This document shows positions 34,442-42,926 of a DNA stretch of 58,574 nt, piece after piece. This stretch comes from Roseomonas sp. GC11. GTDB lineage: Bacteria; Pseudomonadota; Alphaproteobacteria; Acetobacterales; Acetobacteraceae. The position numbers were made by a program, and so were the translations under genes. The DNA lies in assembly GCF_024437745.1 (NCBI RefSeq), contig NZ_JANFNY010000030.1, positions 1-58,574 of the forward strand, read 5' to 3'. Below the pieces are notes generated by a model. The model did not search any database. It was not told where the DNA came from and saw only the letters and a program-made list of their open reading frames with translations. Position 1 is the stretch's first letter. Every line of letters begins with the position of its first letter.

Positions 34442-36444
34442 CAGAACCCCTTCACCACACGGAAGCCGACCTCGCGGCCCGCGCCAAGCTGATAGGCATT
34501 GCCCAGCACCGTGCCGGTGGCGAACCCGTAGGTGGTGTAGCGCTGATCCGTGAGATTGTTCGCATAGACATGCACGGCCAGCTTGTCAGCGGCCTGCCAG
34601 GACAGGCCGGCGTCGAACAGTGTATAGGCACCCTGGCTGACGGTATTGGCCTCGTCATAGAAGGTCTTGCCGATATGGCTCAGGCCCGCCCGAGGCAGCA
34701 GCTGGCCCCATTCGCCCGGCAGGTCGATGACGTAACTGGCCTCCAGGCGCCCCGTGATCTTGGGCGCATAGGCGGGTGCATGGCCTTTGTAATCCGCCCC
34801 CGTGCCCGTGGGGTCACGGTAGGAGACGAATTCCGTATGGTTCAGCCCGAGCCCGCCCGCCAGGCGCAGGGAGCGCGTGAGCCAGGCGCTGGCACTGAGG
34901 TTCAGGCCATAGGACTCCACATCGCCCACATTCTGCAGATACTGGATGGGCTGCGTGCCGATGAAGGCCTGGTAGCCGTGGGTATAGCTGTAATATCCGC
35001 TGGCCGAGGCCTCGAAGCGCCCACCGAGGAAGCGGCCGCGCAGGCCCGCTTCGAGATTGTCGGTGCGGGCATGTGAGAAGTCATAGGCGAAGTTGTAGGG
35101 CGTGACGGTACGGGTGAAGCCGCCCGACTTGAAGCCGCTGCTGTAGAGCGCGAAGGCGCGCAATTCGTCGGTCAGCCTGTAGCCCAGCGCGATCTTGGGC
35201 GAGAGAGCCGCATCCTGCCGGCCCCCGCGCAGGTCGACAAAGCCATGGGCCGAGGCTTCGGTGTCGATCACATCGAAGCGCAGGCCGGTGGTGATGTCGA
35301 GGCGGTCGGTGACATGCCAGATGGTTTCACCATAGAGCGCATAGGATTGCAGGGTCTGCCTGGAAACCTGGCCGGGGATACGCCGCTCGAAATCCACATG
35401 CTGATAGTAAAGGCCGGCCACGTAGTCGAGCGCCCGGCCATGCCCGGGCGAGCTGGCAAGGCGCAGCTCCTGGCCGAAGGTCTTTTGCGCCTCAGGGCTA
35501 TAGTAGCCCTGGATGGTGCGGTTGAGGTCACGGTCCTGCCAGTGGGTGATGCTGGCGATGGTCGCGCCGCCCAGGTCATAGCTGGCATTCAGGCCAAGGC
35601 TCGTCGTCGCGAGACGATAATGGGAATCATAGGGCAAGGCCTTGCGGTCGCCGAGCTGCGAGCCCAGCACATATTGCTCCTCGGCCGAGTTCCGGATGGC
35701 GCGCGCGGCGCTGAGCATCACGTCCCACGGGCTGCCGGCCGGTGCGTAGCGCAGGCGGACCTGACCGGTGGCATCGCGATTGCCGCCGAGATCGTCGCTG
35801 CCATTCGCGTCGCGGTAGCGGCCCACTTCCTGCCGCGTGCTGAGCGCGAGATCGCCGAACAGGGCGCCGGGCACGAGGGGCGCGTTGAGCAGCACCCCGC
35901 TTTCACGTTGCCTGTTGCTCAGCCCGCCCGTCAGCGTGGCGCTCCAACGGTCTTCCGGCCGGCGCGTGACAATGTTCAGCACGCCGCCAACCGCGCCCGC
36001 CCCATACAGCGTGCCCTGCGGTCCATAGAGCGCCTCGACATGATCCAGCTGCAACGGCAGGAGCTGGCTCGCCAGGGCGAAATCCTGCGGCACGCCATCC
36101 ACGAGCACGAGGACCGAGGGGTTGTAGAAATCCGACGAGGTCTGGCCGCGCATGGTCAGGTTGGAATAGGCGGTGGAAGAGCGCGGGCGGATCAAGGTGT
36201 CGGGGAATACGCGGTCGAGCTGGTCGACCGCGGTAATGCCGCGGGCGGCGAGGCTTTCGGCCTCCTCCACCATCACCGTGCCATCGACATCCTGCAGATC
36301 CTGCGTGCGCTTGCCACCACTGACCTCGATGGGGGGCAGGAGATGCGGGGACGAAGGTGGTTCCTGGGCCTGGCCATTGACCGGAGCAGCAAGGCAGGCG
36401 AGTAGCGCCATGGCGGGCAGGTAGTGGGGCGGGTGGCGGGACAT
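34441..36444 (-). CDS. FyuA-like TonB-dependent siderophore receptor
   Basis: A 667-residue outer-membrane receptor with a signal peptide (about 1-26) and no STN domain. The TonB box lies in LPPIEVSGG. The plug contains RGQTSSDFYNPSVLVLVDGVPQD and VEALYGPQGTLYGAGAVGG, close to the FyuA/pesticin-receptor pattern. The barrel has YANNLTDQRYTTYG and ends in Phe. Together with an RhtX/FptX-type permease and an AraC regulator it looks like uptake of a salicyl/thiazoline or hydroxamate xenosiderophore. A Fur box lies 121 bases upstream. Confidence 0.9.
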   Translation of the reverse strand: MSRHPPHYLPAMALLACLAAPVNGQAQEPPSSPHLLPPIEVSGGKRTQDLQDVDGTVMVEEAESLAARGITAVDQLDRVFPDTLIRPRSSTAYSNLTMRGQTSSDFYNPSVLVLVDGVPQDFALASQLLPLQLDHVEALYGPQGTLYGAGAVGGVLNIVTRRPEDRWSATLTGGLSNRQRESGVLLNAPLVPGALFGDLALSTRQEVGRYRDANGSDDLGGNRDATGQVRLRYAPAGSPWDVMLSAARAIRNSAEEQYVLGSQLGDRKALPYDSHYRLATTSLGLNASYDLGGATIASITHWQDRDLNRTIQGYYSPEAQKTFGQELRLASSPGHGRALDYVAGLYYQHVDFERRIPGQVSRQTLQSYALYGETIWHVTDRLDITTGLRFDVIDTEASAHGFVDLRGGRQDAALSPKIALGYRLTDELRAFALYSSGFKSGGFTRTVTPYNFAYDFSHARTDNLEAGLRGRFLGGRFEASASGYYSYTHGYQAFIGTQPIQYLQNVGDVESYGLNLSASAWLTRSLRLAGGLGLNHTEFVSYRDPTGTGADYKGHAPAYAPKITGRLEASYVIDLPGEWGQLLPRAGLSHIGKTFYDEANTVSQGAYTLFDAGLSWQAADKLAVHVYANNLTDQRYTTYGFATGTVLGNAYQLGAGREVGFRVVKGF

Positions 36445-36564
36445 CTGGCAGCACTCCGGGCAATCTCGGGACCAGCACCCGACTAGGCGGGGCAGCCTTC
36501 CCGCTCCACCCGAAGCGGGACCGCGGCAGCCGGAATCGGGACTTTCATGCCCACGGCCTTACAT

Positions 36565-36583
36565 GATATTGATAATCGTTCTC
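36565..36583. promoter_or_regulatory. near-consensus Fur box in the divergent promoter
   Basis: GATATTGATAATCGTTCTC matches 16 of 19 bases of GATAATGATAATCATTATC. It lies 20 bases before the AraC-regulator ATG and 121 bases before the receptor gene, so it can repress both under iron sufficiency. Confidence 0.85.
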
Positions 36584-36602
36584 AATAAATCGGAGCGTCC
36601 CC

Positions 36603-37610
36603 ATGCCGCTCAGCACCCCCCAGCTGGATCTGCAGGAGCGCGGACTTCGCCACGCCCAGCCCACCGCCAAGCCGTGCACGCTCATGTCGGAACTCCAGAG
36701 TCGCGCGCCGGCACCCAATCAGTATCAGGGGCTCTGCCACCGGGTCGGGATCCGGCCGGGCTTCGATCTGACCCTCTACGATTTCATCATGACCCATGGC
36801 TTCCCCGAAGGGGGTTCCATGGAGCCAGGCCTGACCGTGACGGTGTTGTTCGATGGCAAGGGCAGAGGGTTCCTCGCGCAACCGGGGCGGCCCATGTCGG
36901 ATATCGCCATCCCCTATGCCGGCGGCATGACCTATCTGTGCTTCGGGGAAAGCTTCATCCATGGCCGCAGCCAATTGCCGCCGGCGGCACCCTTCCGCGC
37001 CGTTGAACTGCGCCTTTCGCTCGACTTCCTGGAGAGCATCGGGATGCGCGAGGTCTTCCGCCAGGCGGGGACGGGCCACCCCATTTGCCATGTGGCGCTC
37101 GATCAGGTCTGGATCGGCCTTCTGGCAACCCCAGCCGCCATGGCGGATGCGGCGGCCAGCCTGCTGCGCCTTGGGGTCACAGGGAGCGCCAATGATCTGT
37201 TGGTCGAGAAAGGGGCTCTGGAATTGTTGGTGGCAGGCATGGCGCTCATGCACGCACCGCCCCGCGCCATGGTGCCTGCCTCCCGCGGGATCGGCGGCCT
37301 GCAGCGGGCGCAGGAACTGGTCACCGCGAAGCCGGAAGAACCCTGGACCATCCGGCTTCTGGCCAGACGCGTCGGGTTGAACGAGAAGCAGCTCAAGCAA
37401 GGCTTTCGTGCACATTTCGGCACGACGGTGAATGGCTGCGTCCAGCAGGCACGGCTGCAAAAGGCCTATCGACTGCTGACGGAAAACCGCGTCAGCGTGG
37501 TGGAGGCGGCATTGGCTGTCGGTTATGCCAATCCCAGCCACTTCGCACGGCTATTCCGCACCCGCTTCGGCATGGCTCCCTCAGCGCTCTTGCGCCTTGG
37601 CTGCACATGA
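36603..37610 (+). CDS. AraC-family regulator, YbtA/PchR-like
   Basis: A 335-residue regulator. The N-terminal part (about 1-230) has no strong motif and should bind the inducer. The C-terminal double helix-turn-helix (about 238-330) shows PWTIRLLARRVGLNEKQLKQGFRAHFG and VVEAALAVGYANPSHFARLFRTRFG. PchR and YbtA activate receptor genes when their siderophore is present. It is divergent from the FyuA-like operon across the Fur box. Confidence 0.88.
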   Translation: MPLSTPQLDLQERGLRHAQPTAKPCTLMSELQSRAPAPNQYQGLCHRVGIRPGFDLTLYDFIMTHGFPEGGSMEPGLTVTVLFDGKGRGFLAQPGRPMSDIAIPYAGGMTYLCFGESFIHGRSQLPPAAPFRAVELRLSLDFLESIGMREVFRQAGTGHPICHVALDQVWIGLLATPAAMADAAASLLRLGVTGSANDLLVEKGALELLVAGMALMHAPPRAMVPASRGIGGLQRAQELVTAKPEEPWTIRLLARRVGLNEKQLKQGFRAHFGTTVNGCVQQARLQKAYRLLTENRVSVVEAALAVGYANPSHFARLFRTRFGMAPSALLRLGCT

Positions 37611-37767
37611 AACTCTCGCTTGGTCGTCTCTTCTGAGCTTGCTGCGCTTATGTGGACACGATGACGCAGGCCCGACCTGCCACTGGAACCGCCGCTGCCA
37701 TCTTGTCCGGAATAACAGCGCCTTTCAAAATCTGGAAAAGCGGCAGGCCTGCACAGATTTGAAGGCC

Positions 37768-38110
37768 ATGGCGAAGTCTCTGCTTCCAGACGAACTCTGG
37801 CCGGTCATTGAGCCACTGTTGCCGTGGAGTTGCCCAAGTCGAAGGGGGCGACCGGCTGTACCGCCCTGAGCAGCATCCTCTTCGTGCTGCGCTCTGGCAT
37901 TCCATGGGAGATGCCGGCGCAGGAGATGGGCTGTGGATCCGGCGTCACCTGCTGGCTGTGGCTGCGCGACTGGCAGGCAGCTGGTGTGTGGGACCGGCTG
38001 TATCAGGCGTTGCTGTGCCGCTTGCACCAAGCGGACCGGATTGACAGGAGCCATGCCTGCATGGGCAGCGCATCCATCGCAGCAAAAAGGGGGCGCTGGG
38101 GGACTATCAG
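37768..38110 (+). pseudogene. IS5-family transposase OrfA remnant, frameshifted
   Basis: Frame 1 begins MAKSLLPDELWPVIEPLLP at 37768 and stops at 37869. The next frame continues TALSSILFVLRSGIPWEMPAQEMGCGSG, then WLWLRDWQAAGVWDRLYQALL, up to about 38100. This is the first half of an IS427/IS1031-type IS5 transposase with a frameshift near 37850; the second half is absent. Confidence 0.85.
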
Positions 38111-38133
38111 GAATTTATGGGATGGCCCGCCAT

Positions 38134-38901
38134 TCATTCGGGCACTGGTGCCAAGCCCTCGAGAGCGGAGCGCACAGCAGTGAGGATGGCCGACCGCCTT
38201 TCCCCCGCCACGCGTGGGCTGATGGCCGCCACCGAAACGGCGGCCACCACACGTCCCGCAATATCCCGGATCGGCACGCCGATGGCGGTCATGCCTTCGA
38301 GCACGCGCCCGTCGTTCAAGGCATAGCCAAGAGTTTTCGCCTCCTCGATCATCTGGCGCACCACGGCACTGTCCAGCCCGAACTCGGGATAGAACCGGGC
38401 ATTGGCTTCCAGGGCCGCATCCATCTCAGCGGAGGGAAGGAAGGCCAGCAGGGCGAGGCTGCCCGCGCCGATACCAAGCGGGCGCCTGCTGCCCACTTGC
38501 AGCGTCATGGTTCGGATGGGGAAGGAACCCTCTTTCCGCGCCAGGCAGAGCGACTGGTTTCCTCGCCGCACCGACAGCATCACGGTGTCGCCGGTTTCAT
38601 CGGCGATCCTGTTGAGAGCCTGGTCAAAATGCTCGGTGAAGGAGAACCCGCTGGTGGCACTGGCGCTGAGCGCGTGAATGCCGGGTCCGATCCGGAAGCG
38701 GCGCTCCTTGGCATCGCGTTCGAGCAACCTTTCACCGACCAGCGCCATCAGGAGCCGATAGGCCGTTGTGCCATTCAGGGAGAGGTCGCGCGCAATGTCG
38801 GGAGCGGTAACGCCAGCCTGACCATAGCGGGCAACCGCCCGCAGTGCGGCGGCAGCCCGTTCCACACTTTGGGCGCCGGAGACTTTTTTCCCCTGGGGCA
38901 T
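38134..38901 (-). CDS. IclR-family transcriptional regulator
   Basis: A 255-residue IclR protein. Winged helix at about 8-70 (AQSVERAAAALRAVARYG, DIARDLSLNGTTAYRLLMAL). The effector domain (about 85-250) has SLCLARKEGSFPIRT, RRPLGIGAGSLALLAFLP and RVVAAVSVAAISPR. It is divergent from the Bug-type binding-protein gene and probably controls the cluster downstream, sensing a small carboxylate. Confidence 0.9.
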   Translation of the reverse strand: MPQGKKVSGAQSVERAAAALRAVARYGQAGVTAPDIARDLSLNGTTAYRLLMALVGERLLERDAKERRFRIGPGIHALSASATSGFSFTEHFDQALNRIADETGDTVMLSVRRGNQSLCLARKEGSFPIRTMTLQVGSRRPLGIGAGSLALLAFLPSAEMDAALEANARFYPEFGLDSAVVRQMIEEAKTLGYALNDGRVLEGMTAIGVPIRDIAGRVVAAVSVAAISPRVAGERRSAILTAVRSALEGLAPVPE

Positions 38902-38915
38902 GCTCTTCCTCTATT

Positions 38916-38941
38916 TTCATATTATGAATAAATAAATTCAT
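38916..38941. promoter_or_regulatory. overlapping palindromes in the IclR/Bug intergenic region
   Basis: TTCAT-ATT-ATGAA (38916-38928) and ATGAAT-N6-ATTCAT (38924-38941) share a half-site. They lie 15 bases before iclR and about 80 bases before the binding-protein gene, in AT-rich DNA, and are good candidate IclR operators. Confidence 0.6.
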
Positions 38942-39023
38942 TAATTGACATTTTGGTCAAGCATCCCCGATCCTGGCTGCGAAGCCGCCTCAGAGCGGAT
39001 GCCATCACGGGGGAATATGTCCG

Positions 39024-40013
39024 ATGCGAAAGCTCTGGGCTGGCGTGCTCGCCAGTTGCCTGGCCATGGCTGCGATGCCTCTGCCGGCAACGGCCCAACT
39101 CCAGTATCCTGAACGCCCGGTCCGCACGATCGTCCCCTACGAGGCGGGAGGCGCGACGGATATCATGGCCAGATCCATGGCAGACCGCCTCGCGCAGGCT
39201 TTCGGCCGGCCCTTTGTCATCGAGAACCGGCCGGGTGGAGGCGGCACGCTGGGAACCGTGCTGGCGGCGCAATCTGCGCCCGATGGCTACACGCTCTTCC
39301 TCGGTCAGGTCTCGTCGCACGGCATCGCCCCGAGCCTCTATGCCCGCCTGCAATATGATCCCTTGGCCGATTTCGTGCCGGTTGGCCGGATCGGATCGAT
39401 CCCCAATGTACTCGTGGTCAAGGCCAGCAGCCCCTATCGCAGCGTGGCCGACATCGTCGCCGCTGCCCGCCGCCAGCCAGGGCGGCTGACCTTCGCATCC
39501 GCCGGCAACGGAACCTCGATCCACCTGACGGGCGAGATGTTCAAGGCCAGGACTGGCACTGACATGCTGCATGTCCCCTTCAAGGGTAGCGCCTCGGCGC
39601 TGGCCGCCCTGCTCGGCGGGCAGGTGGACATGATCTTCGACAACCTGCCTTCTTCCCTGCCTCATATCCGATCGGGCGGCCTGCGGGCGCTGGCGGTGTC
39701 CTCGGCGGAGCGCAATCCTGCACTGCCCGACATCCCGACACTGCGCGAGATCACCGAAGTGCCGGAGTTGAAGGATTTTGTTGCCGTCGCCTGGAATGGC
39801 GTCCTGGCCCCGCGGGGCACGCCCGAGCCAATTGTCCAGAAGCTCAACGAGGCCATGAATGAGATCCTGGCCTCAGACAGCTTCCGGAGCACCCTGGCAG
39901 GCTTTGGCGCCACGCCCGATATCAGCACCCCGCCAGCATTCCGCAGCTTCATCGAGGCGGAGATTGCCAAGTGGGGAGGCGTGGTGCGCGAGGCTGGAGC
40001 CCGCGTCGAATGA
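39024..40013 (+). CDS. Bug/TctC-type solute-binding protein
   Basis: A 329-residue periplasmic binding protein with a signal peptide (about 1-24, ending ATAQ). YPERPVRTIVPYEAGGATDIMAR, VIENRPGGGGTLGT, and LTFASAGNGTSIHLTGEMF are Bug-family (tripartite tricarboxylate transporter receptor) hallmarks. It should bind a carboxylate. No TctA/TctB membrane genes are in the window, so it works with distant partners or as a sensor. Confidence 0.92.
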   Translation: MRKLWAGVLASCLAMAAMPLPATAQLQYPERPVRTIVPYEAGGATDIMARSMADRLAQAFGRPFVIENRPGGGGTLGTVLAAQSAPDGYTLFLGQVSSHGIAPSLYARLQYDPLADFVPVGRIGSIPNVLVVKASSPYRSVADIVAAARRQPGRLTFASAGNGTSIHLTGEMFKARTGTDMLHVPFKGSASALAALLGGQVDMIFDNLPSSLPHIRSGGLRALAVSSAERNPALPDIPTLREITEVPELKDFVAVAWNGVLAPRGTPEPIVQKLNEAMNEILASDSFRSTLAGFGATPDISTPPAFRSFIEAEIAKWGGVVREAGARVE

Positions 40014-40040
40014 ATTCCCCCGGCTCCCGGGCAAAACCCA

Positions 40041-40309
40041 AGCCTCGCGTGCAAGGTTGCGCTGATATCGGGCGGCGGAATCCTGGGGCACGCCTCGCAT
40101 CGGTGGGCTGGGGCCGGCGCCCGCGTGCCAGGTGCCTCTCCGTGCAGGCCCTCCGCAAGCGGGGCGCGCAGTGCCCCACCGGCAAGACGGGCGACGCCTG
40201 GAATGGTGCCAACGCGGCTCTTCATCCCACCAGCGACGAGGCTGCCTGTGTGGTGGGCAGCGAATTCCTCGCCGATGGCGGGATCACCACACGCTTTCAG
40301 GGAAGCTGA
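40041..40309 (+). pseudogene. short-chain dehydrogenase remnant, internally deleted
   Basis: One frame starts SLACKVALISGGGILGHASHRWAG, a decayed SDR Rossmann start. Another frame ends DAWNGANAALHPTSDEAACV then VGSEFLADGGITTRF, the SDR C-terminus. The middle, with the YxxxK site, is missing. The remnant lies 3 bases before the ligase start, so an SDR was once part of this cluster. Confidence 0.7.
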
Positions 40310-40312
40310 ACC

Positions 40313-41854
40313 GTGTTCCCCATAGATTTCTTCTTCCGTGCCGCGCGCCAGCACCCGGCGCGCCCTGCCATCATCTCGCCTGAGGGCACGCTGACCTATG
40401 CGGCGCTCGAACGCCGTGTGCGCTCGGCAGCCGCGGGTATGCTGCGCATCGATCCCCGCCCAGGGGAGAGGGTCGGCATCTGCGCGGGCAACAGCGCCGA
40501 CCATGTGGTCGCGCTGTTGGCCACGCTCGCCGCCGGAAAAATCTGGGTGCCCGTCAATCCGCGCAACGGCAATCCTGAACTCAATACCATCCTCGCCACG
40601 ACGGAACCCACCATCCTGGTGTTCGACAGGGCCAACATGGCCAGGCTGAACACCGGGCGGGCTGCGGTGCTGCTGCTCGGGCATGGCGCCGGTGATGAAA
40701 GCCTCGCCCGGGTCGAGGAGCGCCACGCGGAGGCCCGCCTTCCTGCTTTCGACCTGCCACCCGAGGCAACCCAGGCCATTAAGTTTACAGGCGGCACCAC
40801 AGGAATCCCCAAGGGCGTGATGCAGCCCTACCGTGCCTGGAACACCAATATCGTCACGCAGATCTTCAGCTATGGCCTCCGCCAGGAGGACAGCTTTCTC
40901 GCGGTGGCGCCGGTGACGCATGGCACTTCCACCTATCTGCTGCCCTTCCTGGCCTGTGGCGCGAGCCTGGTCTTCCCTGACAGCACGAAACCCGCGGCGA
41001 TCCTGGACGCCATTCAGCGCCACCGCATCACCATGACCTGGATGCCACCCACATTGCTCTATGCGGTCATGGCCGAACAGGTGGCCGCACCGCGTGATAC
41101 GGCTTCGCTGCGCTACATGGTCTGGGGCGGTGCGCCGATGCGGCCGGAGATGGTCCGCCAGGCCCAGATGATCTTCGGGCCCATCCTGGCCACGACTTAT
41201 GGCCAGACCGAGGCCCCGCAAATCGCAACCTTCATGCCCCCCGCCGACCTTGTCGGGCCTGCCCGCATGGGCTCGGTGGGCAGGGCCTCGCTGCTCTCCC
41301 AGATCGGCATCCTGGATGCCGAGGGACGGCCCCTGCCGGATGGCGAGGTCGGCGAGGTCTGTATCCGTGGCGATCTGCTGATGACCGGCTACTGGCGCCT
41401 GCCGGAGAAGACGGCTGAGGCCCTGCGGGGCAACTGGCTCTGGACCGGCGACCGTGGCGTGCTGGACCCGGATGGGTTCCTCTCCCTCAAGGATCGCTCG
41501 CGGGATCTCATCATCACCGGCGGCTTCAATGTCTACCCCTCGGATGTCGAGAATGCCCTGGGGCACCATCCCGCCATTTACGACTGCGCCGTGGTCGGGC
41601 TGGACGATCCCAAATGGGGCGAGGCCGTGCATGCCGCCGTGCAGCTTCGCCCCGGGGCGCGGGCCAGCGAGGCCGAGATCATCAGCCATGTGAAGGCGCT
41701 TTTGGATTCCGTGAAAGCCCCCAAGGCGGTCCACATCTTCGAGGACCTACCCCGGAGCAGCGTTGGCAAGGTGCTGAAAACCGACCTTCGTAACCAGATC
41801 GAGCACCGCATCAAGAGCCTTGAGCTTGCGGCAGGAGAGAAAAAGAACCCATGA
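40313..41854 (+). CDS. AMP-forming acyl-CoA ligase
   Basis: A 513-residue ANL-family enzyme. The P-loop is KFTGGTTGIPKGVM (about 157-171); the A5 region is TTYGQTEAP; the A7 region is NWLWTGDRG; the A8 region is DRSRDLIITGGFNVYP; the C-terminal catalytic Lys is in SSVGKVLKTDLR. It activates a carboxylic acid to its CoA thioester. GTG 40313 is the start. The last four bases overlap the citryl-CoA-lyase-like gene (ATGA). Confidence 0.9.
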   Translation: MFPIDFFFRAARQHPARPAIISPEGTLTYAALERRVRSAAAGMLRIDPRPGERVGICAGNSADHVVALLATLAAGKIWVPVNPRNGNPELNTILATTEPTILVFDRANMARLNTGRAAVLLLGHGAGDESLARVEERHAEARLPAFDLPPEATQAIKFTGGTTGIPKGVMQPYRAWNTNIVTQIFSYGLRQEDSFLAVAPVTHGTSTYLLPFLACGASLVFPDSTKPAAILDAIQRHRITMTWMPPTLLYAVMAEQVAAPRDTASLRYMVWGGAPMRPEMVRQAQMIFGPILATTYGQTEAPQIATFMPPADLVGPARMGSVGRASLLSQIGILDAEGRPLPDGEVGEVCIRGDLLMTGYWRLPEKTAEALRGNWLWTGDRGVLDPDGFLSLKDRSRDLIITGGFNVYPSDVENALGHHPAIYDCAVVGLDDPKWGEAVHAAVQLRPGARASEAEIISHVKALLDSVKAPKAVHIFEDLPRSSVGKVLKTDLRNQIEHRIKSLELAAGEKKNP

Positions 41855-42624
41855 GTGCCCAGAAAAAGCCGACGACGTATCTCTGCAAGCACTATCAGGA
41901 CGCCATCTATTACCGGGACAAAAATCTGGTCGAGGACCTTCTGGGCTCCTCTGGCTTCATGGCCGTGGCGTCCCGGCAGATCCTGGGGCGCGACCTCCCC
42001 GCCGAGCATCTGGCGATGGTCGAAGCCGTCATGATCGCCGTCATGGAGCATGGTTTCACCCCCAGTGCCATCGCCGCCCGTTCCATCTACATGAGCTCAC
42101 CCGAGAACATGCAGGCAGGCGTCGCGGCCGGCCTGCTCGGGGTTGCCTCGCAGTTCGTCGGGACGATGGAGAATTGCGGCGCCTATCTCGTCGGCCTGGC
42201 GAAGCTCTCCCCCATGGAGCAGGAGGCGGCCGGGCGCGAGTTGATTGCCGGGCACCGGGCGCAGCGGCGCCCCCTGGCTGGTTTCGGGCATCATCTGCAT
42301 AGCCCCGATGACCCTCGGGCCATGCGGCTTCTGGAGATGTCACGGGAACGTGGCGTGGCGGGGCCGCATCAGGAGGCGCTGCTGCGCCTTTCCCCTCTGG
42401 TGGACGAGGCATATGGCCGCCACCTCACCATCAACGCCACGGGCTCAGCCGCAGCGATTTTCGCTGATGTCGGTATCCCTGTCGCCGTGATGCGGGGCTT
42501 CGCGATCATTGCCCGGGCCGCGGGCCTGGTGGCGCACATGGCCGAAGAGCAAAGAGAGCCCACAGGCCGCTATATCTGGGACCTCGTGGATCACGACATC
42601 CCGTTTGCCGAGGATTTGAAATAG
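41851..42624 (+). CDS. citryl-CoA lyase/citrate-synthase-fold protein
   Basis: A 257-residue protein of the small citrate-synthase-like type. GFMAVASRQILGRDLP, TPSAIAARSIYMSSPENMQAG, AGFGHHLHSPDDPRA and GRHLTINATGSAAAIFADVG contain the conserved His and Asp of the fold. At 257 residues it is far shorter than citrate synthase (about 430) and fits the citryl-CoA-lyase-like group. With the ligase it may cleave a CoA ester of a citrate-like or branched hydroxyacid. The substrate is unknown. Confidence 0.82.
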   Translation: MSAQKKPTTYLCKHYQDAIYYRDKNLVEDLLGSSGFMAVASRQILGRDLPAEHLAMVEAVMIAVMEHGFTPSAIAARSIYMSSPENMQAGVAAGLLGVASQFVGTMENCGAYLVGLAKLSPMEQEAAGRELIAGHRAQRRPLAGFGHHLHSPDDPRAMRLLEMSRERGVAGPHQEALLRLSPLVDEAYGRHLTINATGSAAAIFADVGIPVAVMRGFAIIARAAGLVAHMAEEQREPTGRYIWDLVDHDIPFAEDLK

Positions 42625-42926
42625 CTGATTCTTTCCCGAAATGCGTTTCGCAACAGCTTAGTTAACTGCTGGACGAGGCCCCCGGGGGGGAGCGTCCGTG
42701 GCAGTGATGGAAATTCCGGCCTCGGCCGGGGTGTAAGGCTTGGGGCGCGATCGGATCTGGCGGCTAGGGTGGAGTTGCGAGGCTCCCACCCCTGGCCGAC
42801 CGAGGACACGATGACCGAGGACAGACTGCCAATGGCAGACCGATGCTCTCGCTTTCGTGGCATCACACGGGCCCATTCGCCTGGGCCAAACTTGGCGTGC
42901 GGATTTGAACGGTTTCCGTTGCCCGT
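42625..42926. other. intergenic stretch between the catabolic cluster and the NtrC-type regulator
   Basis: No intact gene. A short hairpin (CGAAA-TGCG-TTTCG, about 42638-42651) follows the citryl-CoA-lyase-like stop. At 42811 a frame begins MTEDRLPMAD, like the start of IS256-family transposases, but similarity ends after about 10 residues, so it is at most a tiny scrap. Confidence 0.4.

Noticed and set aside
42811-42870. start of an IS256-family transposase (MTEDRLPMAD)
   Set aside because: Only about ten residues match and no terminal repeat was found; too little to call an element.
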